Source: DAIOXA01 sp050949165 (GTDB lineage: Bacteria > Bacillota > Proteinivoracia > UBA4975). From it: DNA of 64,000 bases. Below the pieces are notes generated by a model that saw only the letters and a list, made by a program, of their open reading frames with translations, was not told the origin of the DNA and ran no database searches. Below are positions 57,762 through 64,000 of this stretch, piece after piece (position 1 is the first letter of the stretch; the number at the start of each line of letters is the position of its first letter). The position numbers and the translations under genes are program-made. The DNA lies in the NCBI GenBank assembly GCA_050949165.1, contig JBMNFF010000012.1, forward strand, positions 16,675 to 80,674, in the 5' to 3' direction.

Positions 57762-59120
57762 TCAATTCGCAGGATTCGCAGCGGGAACAGAAAAATAGAA
57801 ACTGCAGCCGGCGCCCAAAGTGCTCTCGGCCCATAACCTCCCGCCATGGCGCTGTACCAATTCCTTGCAAATCAACAGGCCCAGCCCTGTTCCCCGTTCG
57901 CCCATGGTACCCGTAGTGCTGGCTACCGAGCCCAGACCGGAACCTTCTAAAATTAAGCGCAACCGCTCCGGTTCTATTCCCACCCCATTGTCCTGGACAC
58001 TGACGACAATTTCATTTCCCTCTCTTTGCGCCTTGACGACAATCTTCCCGTGGGGATGGGAGAACTTAATGGCGTTATGCACCAGGTTTCGGATGATTAC
58101 GTTCAGGGATTCCCGATTGGCATTAACCCATAAATCCGCGGGAATATCCGTAACAATCTGGATGTTTTTGGCCTCGGCCCGGGACCGGCTTGCCGCAACC
58201 GTCTGTTCAGCCACCGCTGCCAGCTGCAAATCCTGTGTGACCATGTCGGCAGAAGTGATTTGCGAGCGGAACCATGTCAACAGGTTCTCTACCATTGCAA
58301 AGGTGCCTTTAACATTTCTGTTGACAGTGGAAACGATCTTGGCGGTATCTTGCGGCATCTGCTCCTTCTCAGACTCCAAAATGTCGGTGAGACCTACAAG
58401 CGTCGCCAATGGACTGCGGATATCGTGGGATACTATTGCAAACAGCTGATCCTTCAGTTTATTTAACTCCGTCAGTTCCCTGGTCTTTGCCGCCAATTGC
58501 TCCTGGTAGTTAAGATTTGTAACTGTGTTCTTCCACATCAGAAAGGCTATGCACAGCCCCACACCAGTTGCAGTGATACCGTTAACCCGCAAGGATAGCA
58601 GGATATCTGCGTCGGTTTGGGCTATACCGATTAAGTAATAGAACACCAAGAGTGTAGTACCATAGCCCAACAATCCATGCAGGGGGCGGGTCAGAAATAT
58701 CACTGCCATAGCGATATTAGAGATGATAAAGGGCGTCATATTGGTAGTAACCAACTGATCAATCGAGACAATCACCGCGCCAAAGAGCAGGTAAGTCATA
58801 AATGCAAGCCCCTGGATTACGTCGCCAAGCTTGTTTGCCTTGCGCTTCTCCGCATAATAAGCGGTAAGGCCGTAGATGGATACCAACAACATCACTGTCG
58901 CATGGGACAGGATAATACCTATTCGCCAACTATATTCGGCGCCGGTTGCCCCGGTAAGGTTGTATAAAAATATTAAAACGTGGGCGATGTGCACCGGCAT
59001 AAGGAAGATGATGCCATGGTAGATCCGACTGAGATTAATCGAGCGAATTTTGTCCAGCACAGATGCGTTTGCATAAAAGCCTCGCATGGCACCCTTCAGC
59101 AACGTTATTAATTTTTTCAC
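57762..59120 (-). CDS. Orphan sensor histidine kinase with 6-TM sensor region
   Basis: A 452-residue kinase. The N-terminal half has six membrane helices (IYHGIIFLMPVHIAHVLIFLYNL, IGIILSHATVMLLVSIYGLT, LAFMTYLLFGAVIVSI and others) with little outside loop. A coiled linker leads to the H-box IVSHDIRSPLATLVGL, N-box IIRNLVHNAIKFSH, G1 VQDNGVGI and G2 GERGTGLGLLICK. GTG 59120 is chosen because GGGGGGAG lies just upstream; longer readings run into the IS element. No response regulator is adjacent. The IS left end lies 57 bases upstream, so its natural promoter may be lost or replaced. Confidence 0.9.
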   Translation of the reverse strand: MKKLITLLKGAMRGFYANASVLDKIRSINLSRIYHGIIFLMPVHIAHVLIFLYNLTGATGAEYSWRIGIILSHATVMLLVSIYGLTAYYAEKRKANKLGDVIQGLAFMTYLLFGAVIVSIDQLVTTNMTPFIISNIAMAVIFLTRPLHGLLGYGTTLLVFYYLIGIAQTDADILLSLRVNGITATGVGLCIAFLMWKNTVTNLNYQEQLAAKTRELTELNKLKDQLFAIVSHDIRSPLATLVGLTDILESEKEQMPQDTAKIVSTVNRNVKGTFAMVENLLTWFRSQITSADMVTQDLQLAAVAEQTVAASRSRAEAKNIQIVTDIPADLWVNANRESLNVIIRNLVHNAIKFSHPHGKIVVKAQREGNEIVVSVQDNGVGIEPERLRLILEGSGLGSVASTTGTMGERGTGLGLLICKELVQRHGGRLWAESTLGAGCSFYFSVPAANPAN

Positions 59121-59176
59121 AGGCTCCCCCCCAGATAGCCAGGACAATAGTAGATACATCATGGTCAAGTCCAATT

Positions 59177-60520
59177 TTGTCTGTAAAATTGCCTCTGGCA
59201 AAACTGTATCTATGCACTTATCCGGCAATCGTTTTTACCGGCTGATTCTTGCTCTTTTTTCCAAGACCAGTACGAGCTCATGTCAAAGTATCGTCGTCCT
59301 TCGCTCCACTCCTCATGGTGTTCCATCAGTACCGCTCCTATCAGCCTTACTGCCGATTCAGGATTTGGAAATATCCTTATGACCCTTTCCCTGCGGCGGA
59401 TCTCTTCGTTGAGCCGCTCCACACTGTTGGTGGTCCTTAGTTTTCGCCGATAGTACTCAGGTAGTGCCAGCACCGCAATGGCATCCTCAAACCCCTGGTC
59501 CAGAGTCTCTACAGCCCTAGCGGCTTTATCAGCATATTCTTCGTGAATACCCTTGGCCAACTTCCGTGCCGTTTCGGTGTCGTTCGCCTCAAATACTGTA
59601 CGGAGCCTGGCTTTCAATTCAGCCTGTAATGATTTTGGGCATTTATCCAGTATGTTCTTGGTAAAGTGAGTTTGGCACCTTTGTCAGGTTACCCCCTGGA
59701 AACAGGTCTGTACGGCGTTTACAAGCCCTCTGTGGTCATCGGAGACAACCAGGTCTATCCCAGATAGACCTCGGTTTTTAAGGGAATTAAAAAAGTCTGT
59801 CCAGCTGGACTCTGACTCACTGTCTCCTACTTGAAACCCCAAAATCTCCCTGTTGCCCTCGGCGTTTATCCCAATTGCTACCATGGTGCTGTGGGGACGG
59901 ACACGGCCATTATTCCTGATTTTCATGACAAGGGCATCCACCAGAATAAAGGGAAAGGCTTGTCCAGCCAAGCTGCGGTTTTTCCACCCCTCCACGATGG
60001 GGTCTAATTGCTTGCATAAGCTAGACACAGTTGAAGCTGAGAACTCAGTTCCACATAGCTCCTCGGTGATTCTTGCCACCTTACGGGTAGATACCCCATT
60101 AACCACCATTTCCATAAGGGCAAGCACTAGAGCCTGCTCACTACGCTGGTATCTTCTAAACAGCTCGGTAGAAAAAACGCCATCCCGTATTTGGGGAACC
60201 CGAAGGTTTAGGGTCCCTACCCGGGTGTTAAGTTTTCTAGGCTTGTAGCCGTTCCGCAAACCCCGACGAGTTTCGGTTCGCTCATAACGGGCAGCCTCAA
60301 TCTGCTCAGTCCTTTGGTGCTCTAGAATCTGGTTCAGGGCCTCTCTCAGCAACATAGAAATTCCTTTATCATCCCCGGAAATTAGGTGGTGCAAAGTTTC
60401 CTCGGATAAGGTAAGATTAATACGGGTCATCGCAATCCCTCCAGTAATTGGTTGTTTCTGACACTTCCATTTTACCAGAGGGCGATGGCCCTTTAATTAA
60501 GGATCCACTTTTACAGACAA
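59177..60520 (-). mobile_element. IS256-family insertion sequence (defective)
   Basis: A 1344-bp element by its ends: TTGTCTGTAAAATTG (59177-59191) and CACTTTTACAGACAA (60506-60520) form imperfect terminal inverted repeats (shared TTGTCTGTAAAA). It encloses one IS256-type transposase gene on the minus strand. The flanking 8 bases (GTCCAATT and TATCACAC) are not the same, so no target duplication is seen, which suggests later rearrangement at one end. The right end abuts the AT-rich island. Confidence 0.85.
59210..60430 (-). pseudogene. IS256-family transposase, interrupted by an in-frame stop
   Basis: A 406-codon mutator-type transposase. The first part ends ...NAVQTCFQGVT at a TGA (59684-59686). 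The reading continues in the same frame as QRCQTHFTKNILDKCPKS, then TTNSVERLNEEIRRRERV and GAVLMEHHEEW. In the family the position of the stop is a Trp (W-QRC-x-x-H-F), so a single TGG to TGA change explains it. The DDE residues lie in ILVDALVMKIR, GIDLVVSDDHRGL and SVERLNEEIRRR. Other genes here use TGA as stop, so recoding is unlikely and the copy should be dead. Confidence 0.9.
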
Positions 60521-60529
60521 TATCACACA

Positions 60530-61042
60530 CTACTCGAATGTCCCCATAACTATTTCAGCATACTCTATAAACTCCTCCAACTCACTTTCTTTTTCTTCAG
60601 TTACATTACCTGACGTTGGATCGCTATTGTTTTTAACACTATATCTTCTTGCGTTTTTAGCTAAATTAAAAAATCTATTTTCTAAGTAGCTTATTTCAGT
60701 TGGCCCAAAAGAATTGTTTGAAGTAGTAAAGACAACTGCTTCTGTCCAATAATCTTTGCTATCATCTCTTTTATGTTCCTGCAGACGATAAAGTAAGCCC
60801 TCACCATTTTTTCTTGCCCCTGCTTGACCAATGTAGACAATATTTTCTCCCGTTTCATCAGAAGTCCCAAAAAGAAAATAAACGCCACTTTGCTTAAGAT
60901 CATCCCGTTCTTTACATTTATCTAGTTCTGTTCTAGGTATTTTATATGCAACGCATGTCCAATTAGCGAGAGTGCATTTTATCCTCCCAACAGCTGTCCC
61001 ATCCATCAGAAATAAGTTTATGCTTTTCCCTCGTACAGCCAC
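60530..61042 (-). CDS. GIY-YIG nuclease domain protein
   Basis: A 170-residue protein with a GIY-YIG fold: SGVYFLFGTSDETGENIVYIGQAG holds both halves of the signature, followed by LLYRLQEHKRDD (Arg) and ISYLENRFFNLAKNA (Glu). The N-terminal 45 residues form an extra part (FLMDGTAVGRIKCTLANW), seen in proteins often labelled methionine sulfoxide reductase-like GIY-YIG family in databases, as far as I recall. The start is GTG 61042 behind AAAGGAGG. It is strongly AT-rich, as are its neighbours to the right, and lies next to the IS end. Probably DNA-cleaving or a defence gene. Confidence 0.82.
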   Translation of the reverse strand: MAVRGKSINLFLMDGTAVGRIKCTLANWTCVAYKIPRTELDKCKERDDLKQSGVYFLFGTSDETGENIVYIGQAGARKNGEGLLYRLQEHKRDDSKDYWTEAVVFTTSNNSFGPTEISYLENRFFNLAKNARRYSVKNNSDPTSGNVTEEKESELEEFIEYAEIVMGTFE

Positions 61043-61078
61043 AACAAAACCTCCTTTCTACTTTACTAAAGCCAAAAT

Positions 61079-62041
61079 TTAAATTGTATCTATCCATGCA
61101 GATACTTTTTCTAAGAAGTCTTCTCTTCGGTATTGATCATTATAAAAAGGTAACCCCATTATTTTATACTCATTTCCAGATATTAAAGTTTTAGAAATAT
61201 AATGCTTTTCCCCTATTTCATTTAAAAATTCCTCTTTCCATTTATCTTCCTTAAGTAAATGATTCCCTTTAGGTTCAATATAGGTTTGGTAGTTAGATAT
61301 ATTATCACTGTTCTTTTTAGCCACAAAAAGCAGATAATCAGGCTCAAATCGTTCACCATGTTCAAAGCTATAAATAGCAAGTTCGGGTATTCTTTCATTT
61401 CTAACTACATAATACTCTAATCCCTTAGCCTTTAATTTTGGTTCAATATCAGTTTTGAAAAATTTAATAAATAATTTTTCTTCACTAGTTCCATAATTAT
61501 CGTTGAAAACATACCAACTCTCTTTTGATAAATCAATCTGATATTCTGGATTGGGACAATTCACTTTTTTGCAAAGTTCTTCTAAAAAGTCTAATAATTC
61601 ACCATACACAACATTATTATTTTCATTAATCGTAGGATATTTTAGCCCTTTCATGATTGCTGTTGTTAAGTTACTTGATTGATCGACTGAAACATTAATG
61701 TCATCATCTGGTCTATTTTCTCTTTTATTAAACACATTTCTTATATCTTCCTCTATCTCTTTATTCAGTAGATGTGAAAACTCCTTCCACACTAAGCTTT
61801 TATTGCTCTGCATTATATCTCTTAATAAAATTCCAGTAAATTTCCTCATAAGAGAGTACTCTTCAACAGTTTGATTTTTAGGATATTGAGTCAGCTGAAC
61901 ATCGCCCTTGACCAAACTTTCAACTATTTTTACTTTTTGATTGTTTGACAATTCAGTTACAACCGATAGCTTCTGTTCTTGAATATCTTCCTTTAGTAGC
62001 TCAACAAAAATTTCTGATTTTATTTTTTCTTCTGGCCGCAT
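61079..62041 (-). pseudogene. C-terminal part of a type III restriction (Res) subunit
   Basis: A 320-residue piece matching the end of type III restriction subunits: LEYYVVRNERIPELAIYSFE, then FEPDYLLFVAKKNSD and YIEPKGNHLLKEDKWKEEFL. The last gives the PD-(D/E)xK nuclease (Asp in PDY, Glu-x-Lys in EPK). Full Res proteins are about 900 residues with a helicase front; that part is missing. The ATG (62041) has no ribosome site and lies inside a small reading in another frame. It is probably a remnant, though the nuclease domain itself looks complete. Confidence 0.75.
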
Positions 62042-62166
62042 GAGAAATACATTGCTACAAATCGTGAAACTTGAAGAATAGCTGAAAGTTCAGTTTTTCC
62101 CTCGTCTTCCAGATAAACGATCATCGAAGTAAGCATATCTCTTTCTGTAACAGTATACATATTCAT
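62020..62166 (-). CDS. Small ORF with strong ribosome site overlapping the Res fragment
   Basis: A 48-codon reading beginning MNMYTVTERDMLTSMIVYLE and ending in GQKKK at TAA 62020-62022. AGGGAGGAATTAT lies just before the ATG, one of the better sites of the island. It overlaps the start of the Res piece in another frame by 22 bases. It may be the genuine start of a gene that was fused out of frame to the Res end by a deletion, or a real small protein. I do not recognise it. Confidence 0.4.
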   Translation of the reverse strand: MNMYTVTERDMLTSMIVYLEDEGKTELSAILQVSRFVAMYFSCGQKKK

Positions 62167-62214
62167 ATAATTCCTCCCTATATCCCTTTTCTTTACATGG
62201 TTAATTTATGTTCA

Positions 62215-63297
62215 TTATAGTTTTTGAAAGAAATCCCACGGTGTATCCATATAAATATATTTATAATCTGATCTTTCTTCTTCCATTGCTCTGTATAAGA
62301 TTTCAAGATTTGCATGAGTTACTAATGCTTCCTGAATTCCACTACCCCACTTTTCCCATAACCTGGGTGAAATTATTAGTGAGTCACTCCACCTAGGCAA
62401 TTTATTATTAAGGTAATTTTCTCTATCAATTATTTCTAAATCCATAAATTGTTTTGAAAACTCTACATAATCATCGTTATTTTCTGTAAGCCATGACCAT
62501 ACACAAAAAGATTTAGAATCAGCAGGGAATATATTTAAATACAACTTCCTTAAGTTTATATCTGTCTCAAGATTATTTATTGGCTTCCCGTAAATATCAT
62601 GTTCCAGTTCATGCATCATAGAAACAGCAAATTGAACTTCATATGGCAATTCCCATATACAAAAATTTACTTTGTCATAAACTTCATTAAGTAGTAATTC
62701 ATCAAAAATCAGTTTTTCTTTTTCATTGTCCCTAACACCTAATTTGAGACCTTTTTCAAATAATCTAAAATCTTCTGATGATGCCATATCAAATCCACGC
62801 TCATACATCCTTTTATATTGTATAGCTTTTGCATTTAGCTGTTCTTGCTTTTTATGATAATGCCATGCCATAGTCCTATAGGTTAAAAGGAAAACCTGCT
62901 CTTGAGAACCTACAAATTCACAATCCTCAATTTTTTGAAATAAAATTTTATCATGATATTTACAAAAACCTGTAAAAGTAGTCGCTATCTTACGACCCTT
63001 TATTTGTGTTCCTTGAAAAATCATATTTGATGTCCCATCTACTGTAATGACGTGACCTTCTTCTGCTATTTTATTCAATATTCTATTGTTCTGTATAGCA
63101 TGTGCTTTTATTATTTTTTGATCGCACTCACCTTGATTCGGATGGAGACATTGTTTTATACGAGCATCTTTTTCTATTGACTGCATAGAGTACATTATTG
63201 CTTCTGCCAATCGCTCATCATCTGTTTTATTGAGACAACATTTTTTATATTTTTTACCGCTACCACACGGACAAGGTTCATTTCTTCCAACTTTCAT
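62215..63297 (-). CDS. SEC-C protein with HNH-like Cys/His region
   Basis: A 360-residue protein. Residues 1-22 are a SEC-C zinc motif (VGRNEPCPCGSGKKYKKCC). Residues about 45-130 carry QCLHPNQGECDQKIIKAHAIQNNRIL, EEGHVITVDG and KIATTFTGFCKYHDKILF. The spacing of Cys/His pairs with KAHAI and FCKYHD suggests an HNH-like treble-clef nuclease. The rest is helical and unknown (DIYGKPINNLETDINLRK, NNKLPRWSDSLIISPRLWEK). ATG 63297 has AAGGGG upstream; a longer reading adds 14 residues without a site. It is intact inside an AT-rich restriction remnant, so a defence role is likely, but that is inference. Confidence 0.7.
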   Translation of the reverse strand: MKVGRNEPCPCGSGKKYKKCCLNKTDDERLAEAIMYSMQSIEKDARIKQCLHPNQGECDQKIIKAHAIQNNRILNKIAEEGHVITVDGTSNMIFQGTQIKGRKIATTFTGFCKYHDKILFQKIEDCEFVGSQEQVFLLTYRTMAWHYHKKQEQLNAKAIQYKRMYERGFDMASSEDFRLFEKGLKLGVRDNEKEKLIFDELLLNEVYDKVNFCIWELPYEVQFAVSMMHELEHDIYGKPINNLETDINLRKLYLNIFPADSKSFCVWSWLTENNDDYVEFSKQFMDLEIIDRENYLNNKLPRWSDSLIISPRLWEKWGSGIQEALVTHANLEILYRAMEEERSDYKYIYMDTPWDFFQKL

Positions 63298-63300
63298 AGC

Positions 63301-63330
63301 TGCACACCCCTTTTTGAGTTTGCACACCCC
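63301..63330 (+). repeat. Short direct repeat at the island edge
   Basis: TGCACACCCC occurs at 63301-63310 and again at 63321-63330, 20 bases apart, between the SEC-C gene and the truncated hsdM. It may be an operator or a junction feature. Confidence 0.4.
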
Positions 63331-63950
63331 TACGCACAATGACTTTTAGGATAATTAAATTGTATCAATCTCTGCAAGATTATATCGCAGATTCTTTGAT
63401 CGGGACCGGGGGCCAAGAGTCTGACCATCATATCCCGGATATGTTTGGGCGTCCGGAACTGGCCGTTTTGTCCGGCAGTGCTCAACTTGCTCAACATATA
63501 CTCATACAGGTCACCCTGCATGTCCATGTCCTTGATATCGTGCTGGAACAGCTCGTCCAGGCCGGTGATGACCTTTTGTAGGACCTGGGGGGTGGGAATT
63601 AAGAACATCGCGTTCTCCATGTAGCGGGAGAAGGCGGTGTTGTTGTCGCCGTTCAGGCTCTTAATAAAGGGGAAGACCTTGGTGCTGATAATGTCAAATA
63701 TCTCCCTGGGGTCTTTGGTCTTAAACTTTGACCAGCGCATGGCCTGTCCCTCTTCATTGTCAGGGAATATCTTCTTCACTTCGCCTCCCAGGGCTTCAAT
63801 CTGTTCGTTCTCCAGTTCCTTCTCATCCAAAGAGCGGATGAAGATCAGATATGTAAGTTGCTCGATAACAGTAATGGGGTTTGTAATGCCGCCGGCCCAT
63901 ATGTCAGTCCAGATCTTGTCTACCTTGTTGCGTATTTCTCCTGTTAACAT
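63330..63950 (-). pseudogene. hsdM: Type I restriction-modification subunit HsdM, N-terminal part
   Basis: The first about 190 residues of HsdM are clear: KVDKIWTDIWAGGITNPITVIEQLTYLIFIRSLDE (HsdM_N helices), then GDLYEYMLSKLSTAGQNGQFRTPKHIRDMMVRLLAP. The protein breaks at ICD, exactly before the SAM-binding DPACGTG motif; 17 foreign residues and a stop follow. The break (about 63384) coincides with the change from GC-rich to AT-rich DNA. Without the methylase core and NPPF motif it cannot be active. The missing 3' part is not in this window. GGGAG lies about 9 bases before the ATG. Confidence 0.88.
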
Positions 63951-64000
63951 CTTGCATTACTCCCATCTGTGTGTAGTTAGGTTAATTATAGCAGTACCCA

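Larger units (their letters stand above)
60530..63384. other. AT-rich imported island
   Basis: From the IS right end to the hsdM break the DNA is markedly more AT-rich than the rest of the window, on both genes and spacers. It carries GIY-YIG, the Res remnant, a small reading and the SEC-C/HNH-like gene, all on the minus strand. The sharp composition step inside hsdM marks one edge. Confidence 0.75.

Noticed and set aside
59684..59686. TGA read as tryptophan in the transposase
   Set aside because: TGA ends several other good genes here (for example IIB at 37193-37195 and the PadR gene), so the code is standard and the transposase has a nonsense mutation.

Overview
The window reads as a chromosomal segment of a Gram-positive, probably anaerobic Bacillota (Clostridia or a related class). 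The reasons are strong GGAGG ribosome binding sites, frequent GTG and TTG starts, consensus SigA promoters (TTGACA, 17 bp, TATAAT-like), lipoproteins and a CWB2 cell-wall-binding surface protein, a SEC-C methionine aminopeptidase, an MscL with a zinc ribbon, and PadR-DUF2812 and GntR(YtrA)-ABC modules. Most of the window is GC-rich. The last part (about 60.5-63.38 kb) is clearly AT-rich and looks imported. No rRNA, tRNA or CRISPR array was seen.

Layout. 0-4.7 kb: 3' end of psuG, a large surface protein, an RluA-type pseudouridine synthase and a GNAT acetyltransferase. 4.7-7.7 kb: a probable molybdenum cofactor (Moco) riboswitch with its own promoter, followed by two lipoprotein genes that both carry a sulfite-oxidase-like (Oxidored_molyb) module; the second is fused to a phosphodiesterase. 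7.7-13.5 kb: a macrodomain/vWA pair, a NatAB-like exporter, an ADP-ribosylglycohydrolase and a PHP phosphoesterase. 13.6-19.2 kb: cobO, map, an FAD dehydrogenase, an AIM24 protein and a CPBP protease. 19.2-22.6 kb: an XRE regulator operon with an iterated operator, then a repeat-rich YusW-like surface protein. 22.6-33.8 kb: pepT, pcp, small regulators, lipid and envelope genes, nagZ, a cation exporter, and several gene fragments. 33.9-38.7 kb: a DeoR-controlled hexitol-type PTS operon. 38.8-50 kb: mscL, rlmA, two GntR-controlled modules, an ECF sigma/anti-sigma pair and an antitoxin-Uma2 fusion. 50-55 kb: a two-component system whose predicted direct-repeat operator also precedes a lipoprotein-MBOAT-DHHW O-acylation cluster. 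55-60.5 kb: a membrane protein, a glycosyltransferase, a histidine kinase and a broken IS256-type element. 60.5-64 kb: an AT-rich remnant defence island (GIY-YIG protein, C-terminal piece of a type III restriction subunit, an intact SEC-C/HNH-like protein) that cuts into hsdM.

The most interesting points are the Moco-riboswitch operon with non-enzymatic-looking molybdopterin-fold lipoproteins, the shared TTAAC-N6-TTAAC promoters joining the two-component system to the acylation cluster, the Phd-Uma2 fusion, the SEC-C/HNH gene in the defence remnant, and a dispersed GGGGACGGTTC hairpin repeat, two near-identical copies of which flank pcp. Five genes carry single-base frameshifts, several in short homopolymers. 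This may reflect assembly error rather than biology, so all of them should be confirmed from reads.
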